IMG/VR virus record: IMGVR_UViG_3300046003_006174
Location: 1-36,350 of that record
Reading direction: 5' to 3' (one strand)
DNA length: 36,350 bases
Origin: a virus
Shown here in pieces: positions 24,674 through 31,513 of the stretch. Position 1 is the first letter of the stretch, and the number at the start of each line of letters is the position of its first letter. The notes beneath the pieces were generated by a model. It was not told the DNA's origin and made no database searches. It saw only the letters and a program-made list of their open reading frames with translations. A program made the translations under genes and the position numbers.

Positions 24674-25020
24674 AATACAGCGTAGTAGTAACATTTAACA
24701 TTGAAGGATTTCATAATTGGCCTGATGCAAAAGAAATATTTCCACAAGTAGCATTCTTATCGGATAGACATAGACATATGTTTGGATTCCGTTGTTATGC
24801 AAACGTAACACATACTGATCGCGATGAGGAATTTATATTGTTAAACAGAAAAATACAAAAAGGATTGCGAATTGGATTTTCTGGATCTGAAACAAATGTA
24901 TTAGAATTTGGATCAATGTCGTGTGAAATGATTGGAGAATGGTTGTTAGAATCATTTCCAACGTTGTATAAAGTAGAAGTTTGGGAAGATTGGGAGAATG
25001 GAGCAATAATTGAAAGATAA
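24670..25020 (+). CDS. Conserved-looking His-rich protein of unknown function
   Basis: A 116-residue protein with FNIEGFHNWPDA, VAFLSDRHRHMFGF, THTDRDEEFILL, FGSMSCEMIGEWLL and VEVWEDWENGA. The pattern of His, Cys and Asp/Glu residues resembles small metal-binding T-fold-like proteins, with H in EGFH, the HRH pair and the closing E-D-W-E-N-G-A. I recall the pattern from other phages but cannot name a function. The start overlaps the nucleotidyltransferase stop (ATGA), and the following glycosyltransferase starts one base after its stop. Confidence 0.6.
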   Translation: MKYSVVVTFNIEGFHNWPDAKEIFPQVAFLSDRHRHMFGFRCYANVTHTDRDEEFILLNRKIQKGLRIGFSGSETNVLEFGSMSCEMIGEWLLESFPTLYKVEVWEDWENGAIIER

Positions 25021-25021
25021 T

Positions 25022-26059
25022 ATGAAAATATTTTTAGTAGACTTAGAATCAATACCGACACGATATACTTGCGAGTGGAAGACACATGTTCCACAATTAT
25101 TGCGTGATAATGGATTTGATGTTCAAGTTATAGAAGGAGATCATACAATTCCAGAATCAACAACACCTGGTGCATTTTTGAACTTTGGTGGTACTAACAT
25201 GTACAAAGCAACACAGCTTCACAAGTTGTCTGAATTATTTACATTAGGTAAGATTACCGCAGGAGACCATATCATTTTTACAGATGCATGGCACCCAGCT
25301 ATTATCAATGTAAAATATATGAGTGAACTTCTAAATATTCCGGTTGTAATGCACGGACTTTGGCACGCGGGTTCATATGACCCGAATGATTTTTTAGGTC
25401 GGCTCGTAGGAGATAAACCATGGATTAGGCACGCTGAACAAGCCTTTATTGGAGCACTAGATCATAATTGGATTGCAACCGCAGCACATTTTCAAATGAT
25501 ATGTAAAACATATGATGTATTTTTAAATTCAACGTTTGATCAAACAGGCTGGCCAATGGAATATACCCATAATATGATTACGCCTAAACCATTTAATGAA
25601 AAAGAAAATATTATTGTTTTCCCGCACCGAATAGCACCTGAAAAACGATTAGATTTGTTTCAAGAATTAGCATCGCAGCCAGAATTAGCACATTATCAAT
25701 TTATTGTAGCAATGGATCTAAATTTGACTAAAACACAATATCATGAACTTCTTCAAAGAGCAAAGTTTGCAGTATCATTTGCAGATCAAGAAACATTGGG
25801 AATTTCAATGTATGAATCAGCTTGTGCAGGAGCATGTACAATTGTTCCTAATAGATTATCATATATGGAAATGTATCATCCTATGTTTAAACATGCAGAT
25901 TCAGTAAATGAGGCTGTGGCTGCAATATTAAAATATGAACAACAAGACTTAACAAATGATATTGCTAAATTAACAAATTATTTACATGACCGATTTTTTT
26001 CAGCAACAAGATTAATTAATTTACTAAAAGAATATAAAAACAATGAAAGAACAAGATAA
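25022..26059 (+). CDS. GT-B type glycosyltransferase
   Basis: A 345-residue protein from the ATG at 25022, which sits right after the previous stop; a TTG at 25010 is in frame but overlaps that gene and is less likely. It has a GT-B pattern: N-terminal MKIFLVDLESIPTRYT, a middle with HIIFTDAWHPAIINV and VVMHGLWHAGSYD, and a C-terminal donor domain with IIVFPHRIAPEKRLDLF, AKFAVSFADQETLGISMYESACAGACTIVPN. The E-x7-E-like pattern there (ETLGISMYES) is the retaining GT4 signature. It overlaps the DpdA-like start by 17 bases, so the two are likely co-translated. The acceptor is unknown; a DNA base is possible. Confidence 0.75.
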   Translation: MKIFLVDLESIPTRYTCEWKTHVPQLLRDNGFDVQVIEGDHTIPESTTPGAFLNFGGTNMYKATQLHKLSELFTLGKITAGDHIIFTDAWHPAIINVKYMSELLNIPVVMHGLWHAGSYDPNDFLGRLVGDKPWIRHAEQAFIGALDHNWIATAAHFQMICKTYDVFLNSTFDQTGWPMEYTHNMITPKPFNEKENIIVFPHRIAPEKRLDLFQELASQPELAHYQFIVAMDLNLTKTQYHELLQRAKFAVSFADQETLGISMYESACAGACTIVPNRLSYMEMYHPMFKHADSVNEAVAAILKYEQQDLTNDIAKLTNYLHDRFFSATRLINLLKEYKNNERTR

Positions 26060-27305
26060 GCGGTTCATATATTTTCCGTCGTTGTCTGCAGGCTCAATGG
26101 TCTCGGCATTCAAGAAAGATATGAAATTTGAAAATGGAGACCCGGTAAAGTTCTTCGACTCAAGATATCCAGATAAGTGGAGGCACCCATATTTTCTAAT
26201 CACAGCAGGACACCATTACAAGAAAATGGATTTCCGAGACACGATGGGCTTAGAAAAAGATGTTCTAGTATTTGGAGATTCAGGAGGATACCAAATAGCA
26301 ACAGGAGCATTACCATATAGCAACGAATTGCGCGAAAAAATATTTCATTGGTTAGAAGCTAATAGTGATGTAGCAGCAAACTTAGATATTCCACCTAAAA
26401 CAAAATATCGAAATAAATTTGCAGAATGTGCTGACATTAGTTATGACAATTTTGCTTATTTTGAAAAACATCAAAGCGGTAAGACAAAATACCTTAACAT
26501 GTTGCAAGGCTCTAACACTGATGAATATACTTGGTGGTATCATAAATTTAAACATTTTGATTTTCAAGGTTGGGCAATTGGAGGTCCACAAAAATTAGTA
26601 GACTTTATGTTTGCGGTTGCATTGATGCTCAAAGAAAAAACATTTGAAAATCCTAGACTAGAATATTTGCACTTATTGGGTATTAGCAAAATATCCGACT
26701 TTTTTATTCTAGCAACATTGCAAAAATTAATGAATAAAAATTATGGCAATAGAATCTATGTAACAACGGATTCATCATCGCCAGGACAATATCCGGTATT
26801 TGGAACATATCTTCATTCAGCAAATTATAAAACACAAACCTTTTCGGAATTGTATTTTCCTAAAAATGCTGAATATAGAAGACAAGCTCATATTCGTCAA
26901 GGAAAAATTGGAGAAGTATCTATTGATCTATCACAACATGTACCATGTGCATTACATTGTCCAGCATGCACCGACTTTACATATGATTTGCTAGGAGGAA
27001 AAACAGATGCTGGATTAGATCGATATTCACAAGAAGCTATGCCTAGAATGGTTGTTCACAATGTGCATTTATATGTGCAATGTGCAGAAGAAATCAATCA
27101 ACTAGTAGACAGCCATGTAGAATTGCTAGAAACAGTAATACCAAGAGACTTGTATGATGTTATCTTGTCACTGCATGAAATGTTTGCCGATCCTGACGCA
27201 GCATTACAAACATATGAAAAATATATTAAAACATATAAAAAGTTTGGTGGAAGTAGTATATCAACCACCGATGCCGAAAATTTCAATAAATACTTTACAT
27301 TTTAA
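26043..27305 (+). CDS. dpdA: DpdA-like tRNA-guanine transglycosylase homologue, DNA deazaguanine insertion
   Basis: A 420-residue protein of the TGT superfamily. The substrate Asp lies in FGDSGGYQIA (D79) and the probable nucleophile is D243 in VTTDSSSPGQYP. The C-terminal zinc site is CALHCPAC, with a His in VVHNVHLYV. DpdA proteins exchange guanine in DNA for preQ0 or relatives, whereas bacterial TGT acts on tRNA; phage enzymes with folE, queD and queE nearby are the DNA type. Lengths of 370-380 are usual for bacterial TGT; this one carries extra N-terminal sequence. A tRNA role is less likely but is not ruled out by sequence. Confidence 0.8.
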   Translation: MKEQDKRFIYFPSLSAGSMVSAFKKDMKFENGDPVKFFDSRYPDKWRHPYFLITAGHHYKKMDFRDTMGLEKDVLVFGDSGGYQIATGALPYSNELREKIFHWLEANSDVAANLDIPPKTKYRNKFAECADISYDNFAYFEKHQSGKTKYLNMLQGSNTDEYTWWYHKFKHFDFQGWAIGGPQKLVDFMFAVALMLKEKTFENPRLEYLHLLGISKISDFFILATLQKLMNKNYGNRIYVTTDSSSPGQYPVFGTYLHSANYKTQTFSELYFPKNAEYRRQAHIRQGKIGEVSIDLSQHVPCALHCPACTDFTYDLLGGKTDAGLDRYSQEAMPRMVVHNVHLYVQCAEEINQLVDSHVELLETVIPRDLYDVILSLHEMFADPDAALQTYEKYIKTYKKFGGSSISTTDAENFNKYFTF

Positions 27306-27319
27306 AAACAAATAAAACA

Positions 27320-28030
27320 ATGGAAAAAAGCAAATTACAATCATTTATTAATCGTTATTATTTAGCAGGAAATTGCGAGGCAGTTATCCTTAAAGAAAAC
27401 GAAACAGGTGTCGGCTGTGAATTAATCGACATGGATCAAACCGTAGTTGGAAAGATTCAATGGAATACAACTCCTTTCATGAAAGGCATGTTAGGTATCA
27501 ATCATACAGGTGCATTAACTAAGATGTTAAGTGCATTAGGTGAAAAAATTGAAATTGAAGTTAAAGATGCAGCCGGCAAGAATTATGCAATGTGTATTTC
27601 GGAAGGAAGCACCCGCGCAACATTCATGTTAGCAGATACAACGGTTATTCCAGCAGTTCCAAGCATTAATGCAGAACCAGAATATGTTGTACAAGTTGCC
27701 GTTAATGATGACTTTATTAACAAATTCATTAAAGCAAAAAATGCATTACCAGACGCAAAGAATTTTGCAGTACAAGTTAAATCAGGAGTTGTTAAATTTA
27801 TTATCAATTATACAACAGTTAATTCCGATAACATTACTTTTGAAGTAGGAACAACAACGGCTGACGATATGGAGCCTGTATGCTTTTCGGCAGACAAATT
27901 AAAAGAAGTATTAGTTGCAAATAAAGGCGACGTAGGACAATTGCATGTTTCTCCCGATGGATTATCTCGAATAGATTTTGTTGGAACTGATTTTGAATCT
28001 AGCTATTGGTTAGTAATGTTACAAAATTAA
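27320..28030 (+). CDS. 45: Sliding clamp (gp45-like)
   Basis: A 236-residue protein, near the 228 of T4 gp45. It starts MEKSKLQSFINRYYLAGNCEAVIL, with two clamp-like domains: residues about 5-120 and 135-236, the second with INKFIKAKNALPDAKNFAVQV and INYTTVNSDNITFEV. It ends in the beta strand SSYWLVMLQN. Trimeric clamps of this kind hold the family B polymerase on DNA and, in T4, couple late transcription to replication. It is followed after two bases by dUTPase, and loader genes follow, as in T4-type 45-44-62 order. Confidence 0.85.
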   Translation: MEKSKLQSFINRYYLAGNCEAVILKENETGVGCELIDMDQTVVGKIQWNTTPFMKGMLGINHTGALTKMLSALGEKIEIEVKDAAGKNYAMCISEGSTRATFMLADTTVIPAVPSINAEPEYVVQVAVNDDFINKFIKAKNALPDAKNFAVQVKSGVVKFIINYTTVNSDNITFEVGTTTADDMEPVCFSADKLKEVLVANKGDVGQLHVSPDGLSRIDFVGTDFESSYWLVMLQN

Positions 28031-28031
28031 T

Positions 28032-28457
28032 ATGCAGATAGATATAGTAAATAAATCACCCAATGCGCTACCGGCATATGAAACTCCTAGTAGCGCAGGA
28101 ATGGATGTTCGTTGTGTGGATAAACTTACAGTAAACCCAGGCGAACGAATATTAGCAAAAACGGGACTTTATGTAGAAATTCCAATTGGATATGAAATAC
28201 AAGTAAGACCTAGAAGCGGATTAGCATTAAAACAAGGAATAACTGTATTGAATACTCCCGGCACTATTGATGCTGACTACCGAGGAGAAATAGGAGTAAT
28301 ATTAATAAATCATAGTTCAACTGTTGTTGAGTTTATGCCAGGAGACAGAATTGCACAAATTGTATTGAATAAAATTGAAATAATACAATGGAACCAATCC
28401 AATTCATTAACTGGAACAAAACGTGGCACTGGAGGATTTGGATCAACAGGAAAATAA
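28032..28457 (+). CDS. dut: dUTPase
   Basis: A 141-residue trimeric dUTPase. Motif 1 is PSSAGMDVR, motif 2 is IQVRPRSGLAL, motif 3 is NTPGTIDADYRGEIGV, motif 4 is FMPGDRIAQIV, and motif 5 is RGTGGFGSTGK at the end. All five are in order. It hydrolyses dUTP to dUMP and PPi, keeping uracil out of DNA and feeding dTMP synthesis. It is inserted between the clamp and clamp loader genes. Confidence 0.95.
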   Translation: MQIDIVNKSPNALPAYETPSSAGMDVRCVDKLTVNPGERILAKTGLYVEIPIGYEIQVRPRSGLALKQGITVLNTPGTIDADYRGEIGVILINHSSTVVEFMPGDRIAQIVLNKIEIIQWNQSNSLTGTKRGTGGFGSTGK

Positions 28458-28460
28458 CAT

Positions 28461-29387
28461 ATGTACGGACAACAAGAAAATACACTTTGGACAGAATCAT
28501 TCCGTCCTAACACATTAGAAGGATATATCGGTAATGAACATATCATCGAAAAAGTTAAAATATTTATTGCCAATGGTGATGTGCCGCATCTATTATTTTA
28601 CGGCTCGGCAGGAACCGGTAAAACTACATTGGCAAAGATTATTGCAAATAGCGTCGATGCTGATCTAATGTATATTAATGCATCAGATGAAAACTCAGTT
28701 GATGCAGTTAGAGATAAAATTAAACGTTATGCATCAACAGTAGGATTTAAACGTTGGAAAATCATTATTCTAGATGAAGCAGATTATTTGACACCAAATG
28801 CCCAAGCAGCTCTTCGTAACTTGATGGAAACATATAGCAAAACAACACGTTTCATTTTAACATGCAATTATGTTGAAAAGATTATCGATCCAATTCAATC
28901 ACGTTGTCAAACATTTGCTATTATGCCTCCCAACAAAACAGATGTAGCAAAGCGACTAGTATCAGTATTAGAAGAAAAACAAGTGCAGTATGACATCAAA
29001 GATATTGCAGCAATCATTAATGCATCATATCCAGATATTCGTAGAGCAATTAATACAGCTCAAAGTTGTGTAATTGAAAATCGATTAACATTGGATAAGG
29101 CAAGTGCAATACAAGCAAATTACATGACCGAAGTACTTGAAATGCTTAAGAATGCTAAAGACAAAAAAGTTGCATTCACTAACATTAGACAATGCATTGC
29201 TGATAGCAAAGTTAGAGACTTTACTCCAATGTATACTTTCTTGTATGATAATTTGGATGAATTTGCTCACGGCCACATTGCTCCATGCATTTTGATTATT
29301 GCAGAATCGCAATTTAAAGATGCTAGCGTGGTTGATAAAGAAATTAATATAATGGCAATGTTTGTAAACATACTAGGAGAAATTTAA
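28461..29387 (+). CDS. 44: Clamp loader large subunit (gp44-like AAA+)
   Basis: A 308-residue AAA+ protein, close to the 319 of T4 gp44. It opens LWTESFRPNTLEGYIGNEH. Walker A is GSAGTGKT at 48-55, Walker B is IIILDEAD with DEAD at 105-108, sensor 1 is FILTCNY, and the SRC motif is at 147-149 (IQSRCQTF). It is typical of RFC small subunits and T4 gp44, which load the clamp with ATP. The DEAD word here is Walker B, not a helicase. Confidence 0.95.
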   Translation: MYGQQENTLWTESFRPNTLEGYIGNEHIIEKVKIFIANGDVPHLLFYGSAGTGKTTLAKIIANSVDADLMYINASDENSVDAVRDKIKRYASTVGFKRWKIIILDEADYLTPNAQAALRNLMETYSKTTRFILTCNYVEKIIDPIQSRCQTFAIMPPNKTDVAKRLVSVLEEKQVQYDIKDIAAIINASYPDIRRAINTAQSCVIENRLTLDKASAIQANYMTEVLEMLKNAKDKKVAFTNIRQCIADSKVRDFTPMYTFLYDNLDEFAHGHIAPCILIIAESQFKDASVVDKEINIMAMFVNILGEI

Positions 29388-29391
29388 AATA

Positions 29392-29607
29392 ATGTCGATA
29401 TCGTATCACAAAAGCATGGTAACTGTTATATTTAAAACATCTAATAGAGCTAATGCTAAAACAAAAATAAAAACGTTTCGCAACAAATCAATTGATGATA
29501 TTTTATCGGCTAAACGAATAATAGGAATTCCAGAGACTTCAATTATTTTGGAATTAGGAATCGGCAAAGAATTAGAATATCAATACAGAAAACGATATAA
29601 ATTATAA
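29392..29607 (+). CDS. Unknown small basic protein between clamp loader genes
   Basis: A 71-residue, Lys/Arg/Ile-rich protein (MSISYHKSMVTVIFKTSNRANAKTKIKTF at the start, YQYRKRYKL at the end). No motif is recognised. It may be a beta/alpha nucleic-acid-binding protein by composition only. It is placed between gp44 and gp62 genes, with TAATG overlap at its end. Confidence 0.5.
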   Translation: MSISYHKSMVTVIFKTSNRANAKTKIKTFRNKSIDDILSAKRIIGIPETSIILELGIGKELEYQYRKRYKL

Positions 29608-30080
29608 TGGCAAAGCAAAAAGTTATTAAATCAGCTAATACTATTAAAGCGGCAACATTGTTTGATTTTATTGATGGTGTTACTCATAAAAAGAAAGAAT
29701 GGTCTGCCTGGACTGATATGGATCAAAAAGCATTTAGTCCATTCATGACAAATCGATTCTTATCAATGCGTATGGAGCTTACGGAACTTATTAATGAGTT
29801 TCAAACATATACAATTGGATTATTACGGCCACAAGAAACTTATCGATTGTATTATGATTTATTGCCTACTAACAAAACATATGCAAAATACATAAAAGGC
29901 AAATCCGAAGATAAATTCGATAAAGCATTAGTTGCTCAAATTGCAGAACATTATCAAATTAGTTTGTATGAAGCTGCAGATTACGTGGAATTAATGGATA
30001 CGGCTGAATGTGAACGAATCTTAACGTTATATGGATATAGTGATGGCGACAAGAAAAAATTATTAAAAGGAATCAAATGA
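29607..30080 (+). CDS. 62: Clamp loader small subunit (gp62-like)
   Basis: A 157-residue protein, shorter than T4 gp62 (187). The signature FDFIDGVTHKKKEWSAW, then FSPFMTNRFLSM with the following ELINEFQTYT, and the pair LLPTNKTYAKYIKG agree with gp62 proteins. It completes the clamp loader with gp44 but has no ATPase motif. It overlaps the next gene as ATGA. Confidence 0.82.
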   Translation: MAKQKVIKSANTIKAATLFDFIDGVTHKKKEWSAWTDMDQKAFSPFMTNRFLSMRMELTELINEFQTYTIGLLRPQETYRLYYDLLPTNKTYAKYIKGKSEDKFDKALVAQIAEHYQISLYEAADYVELMDTAECERILTLYGYSDGDKKKLLKGIK

Positions 30081-30346
30081 GCAATATACATACACAATCA
30101 CATTACAGAGGTAAAGACAGCCTTTATAAATTTGCTGAAGAGTGGGCATTAAACGCCTATGAATTTGATATCATTAAACGTGTTGTAAGATGTCGACACA
30201 AAGGTTCCTTTACGGAAGACTTAACAAAGACTCAAGACTTAATTGACATTTATCTACAAGAGCAACAACATAAATATATCAAGGTAACGCCAGATTACCT
30301 AGAGCTCGATGATCCATTTATTTCTACAGATGTAATGCCGTTATAG
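30077..30346 (+). CDS. DUF3310-like protein
   Basis: An 89-residue protein resembling the DUF3310 phage family: SHYRGKDSLYKFAEEW, FDIIKRVVRCRHKG, TEDLTKTQDLIDIYL. The family is common in phages with unknown role; a nucleotide-kinase-like label occurs for some members but is unproved. It is the last gene of the clamp/loader run. Confidence 0.7.
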   Translation: MSNIHTQSHYRGKDSLYKFAEEWALNAYEFDIIKRVVRCRHKGSFTEDLTKTQDLIDIYLQEQQHKYIKVTPDYLELDDPFISTDVMPL

Positions 30347-30374
30347 GTTTGAATATGCAATAAAATTTTATATA
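30341..30374 (+). repeat. 34-base identical promoter repeat, copy 1 (copy 2 at 30898-30931)
   Basis: The 34 bases from TTATAGG to TTTATATA are identical to 30898-30931. They contain the -35 TTGAAT, the CAATAAAAT spacer word and the beginning of the -10. The two copies bracket the capsid-targeting-like gene at 30408. Confidence 0.9.
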
Positions 30375-30376
30375 CT
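30349..30376 (+). promoter_or_regulatory. Sigma70-like promoter, TTGAAT-N16-TATACT
   Basis: TTGAAT (30349-30354) and TATACT (30371-30376) are 16 bases apart, with CAATAAAAT in the spacer. The TATTTATAT element at 30378 follows directly, so two promoter types are stacked before gene 30408. Confidence 0.5.
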
Positions 30377-30377
30377 A

Positions 30378-30386
30378 TATTTATAT
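30378..30386 (+). promoter_or_regulatory. TATTTATAT element, candidate late promoter
   Basis: TATTTATAT followed by AAAAATTTAAAGG, which supplies the AAAGG ribosome site before the ATG at 30408. It lies just downstream of the TTGAAT-N16-TATACT promoter. Confidence 0.4.
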
Positions 30387-30407
30387 AAAAATTTAAAGGA
30401 TAGTATT

Positions 30408-30830
30408 ATGAAAAAAAACATCTTAGCAGAAAATATGCGCCGATTTGGTACGAAAAACTTAAACGAAGATGAAGATCAAAATAACAATGGATACCCAGAT
30501 GATTCCGAATCAGTCCTTAAAGGCGGAACTGGAATTGATGGTATTAAACGATCCACCGGGAATAAAGTAAAACAATTTATTAAACTAATAGGTAAAGATT
30601 CTGTAGATTGGTTTGATAACTTAGATGTTAATTATCTCCCATCACAATATGCGTCAGCATTAAAAAAATTAGGAATTAATCAACATACTGCATTAGTAGC
30701 ACCATATGAGCTTCGAGGTAATGATATTAGCGATATTATCAATGCAGCAAATCAATCTAATATACGCTATATTGAAATTTTAGACAGAGCCGGAGGCGGG
30801 CGACTAATTATATTTACATCAAGACAATAA
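30408..30830 (+). CDS. Small protein with capsid-targeting-like N-terminus and Ca-type DxNxNGxxD loop
   Basis: A 140-residue protein. MKKNILAE (L-A-E site at 6-8) leads into NMRRFGTKNLNE with a second L-N-E site at 18-20, then DQNNNGYPD at 23-31, a thrombospondin-type-3-like loop shared with gene 8866. The C-terminal half is a compact domain (VKQFIKLIGKDSVDWF, YASALKKLGINQHTALVAPYEL, IRYIEILDRAGGGRLIIFTS) with no known motif. A stacked promoter and AAAGG site precede it, and a terminator follows. Confidence 0.7.
   Translation: MKKNILAENMRRFGTKNLNEDEDQNNNGYPDDSESVLKGGTGIDGIKRSTGNKVKQFIKLIGKDSVDWFDNLDVNYLPSQYASALKKLGINQHTALVAPYELRGNDISDIINAANQSNIRYIEILDRAGGGRLIIFTSRQ
30426..30468 (+). repeat. 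43-base identical repeat, copy 2 (first copy 23457-23499)
   Basis: Second copy of the block coding for AENMRRFGTKNLNE. Both sides diverge immediately: upstream the codons for MKKNIL versus MIKLKTVL differ, and downstream the protein bodies are unrelated. Confidence 0.9.
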
Positions 30831-30863
30831 GTTAAAATTAATACTTTTTAAAACTAAGATACG

Positions 30864-30891
30864 GTGCAATCATTAACGGTTGCACTTTTTT
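30864..30891 (+). terminator. Rho-independent terminator
   Basis: GTGCAA (30864-30869) pairs with TTGCAC (30880-30885) around a ten-base loop, followed by six T (30886-30891). The next bases, ACTGTTTTATAGGTT, closely resemble those after the terminator at 23767 (ACTGTTATAAAGGTT). Confidence 0.8.
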
Positions 30892-30897
30892 ACTGTT

Positions 30898-30931
30898 TTA
30901 TAGGTTTGAATATGCAATAAAATTTTATATA
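30898..30931 (+). repeat. 34-base identical promoter repeat, copy 2 (copy 1 at 30341-30374)
   Basis: Second copy of the 34-base block. Here it lies directly behind the terminator and drives the gene at 30947. Confidence 0.9.
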
Positions 30932-30933
30932 TT
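30906..30933 (+). promoter_or_regulatory. Sigma70-like promoter, TTGAAT-N16-TATATT
   Basis: TTGAAT (30906-30911) and TATATT (30928-30933), 16 bases apart. The ATG at 30947 is 13 bases after the -10, giving a leader of only about six bases and no Shine-Dalgarno site. Confidence 0.6.
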
Positions 30934-30946
30934 ATATAAAAAAGTT

Positions 30947-31513
30947 ATGGCAAATCATGTTTATACTCAATTAGACATTGAATTTATAAATCAGCAAGAT
31001 ACAGCAAAATTTTCGGAATGGATTGGACATACTCCTACTATTGAAAATACAACGTTTGGTGCACGCATTGAAGCATGTTGCAATATCATGTTAGATAATT
31101 TATATCCAGACAAACAAGATACCAATGCATACTACATTGAAAATTTAGGTGCTAAATGGATTTATTTTGATGATGTAGATCAGTCTGAAACTACTATGCA
31201 TATTTCATGGACAACTGCATGGGACTTCCCAGAAAAATTATTTTGGAAATTATCTGATTTTCTTCGTATTGAATACCCAGGTGCAAAAATACAAGGAACA
31301 TTTGAAGATGAAGGATTTGGCTTTGTAGGTGCATGTGCATCAAATCAACAATCACGCAATATTGAATATTTTAATCCAGATGAAGAATTTTTTGAAGGCT
31401 CCGAATATAAAGATGAGGATGATTGTTTTACTGATGAATTCTATAATGATATAATTAGCAAAAAACAAGAATTGTTAGATACATGTATTAACAATATTAT
31501 TCCAACCATATGA
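30947..31513 (+). CDS. Api92-like protein with ferredoxin-like domain
   Basis: A 188-residue protein. The opening MANHVYTQLDIEF, the centre YIENLGAKWIYFDDV with MHISWTTAWDFP, and LSDFLRIEYPGAKIQGTFEDEGFGFVGA match the Api92-like/DUF1281 pattern, in which a strand of W-G-x-K-W and a T-A-W-x-P segment are characteristic. The role of this family is unknown; it occurs on plasmids and in phages. The C-terminal 40 residues are very acidic. The stop overlaps the nuclease start (ATGA). Confidence 0.7.
   Translation: MANHVYTQLDIEFINQQDTAKFSEWIGHTPTIENTTFGARIEACCNIMLDNLYPDKQDTNAYYIENLGAKWIYFDDVDQSETTMHISWTTAWDFPEKLFWKLSDFLRIEYPGAKIQGTFEDEGFGFVGACASNQQSRNIEYFNPDEEFFEGSEYKDEDDCFTDEFYNDIISKKQELLDTCINNIIPTI

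Noticed and set aside
25010-25021. TTG start for the glycosyltransferase gene
   Set aside because: It overlaps the previous gene; the ATG at 25022, just after that gene's stop, gives the natural start.
28461-29387. DEAD word as a sign of a helicase
   Set aside because: DEAD at 105-108 is the Walker B of the AAA+ clamp loader, which also has the SRC motif and RFC-type opening.
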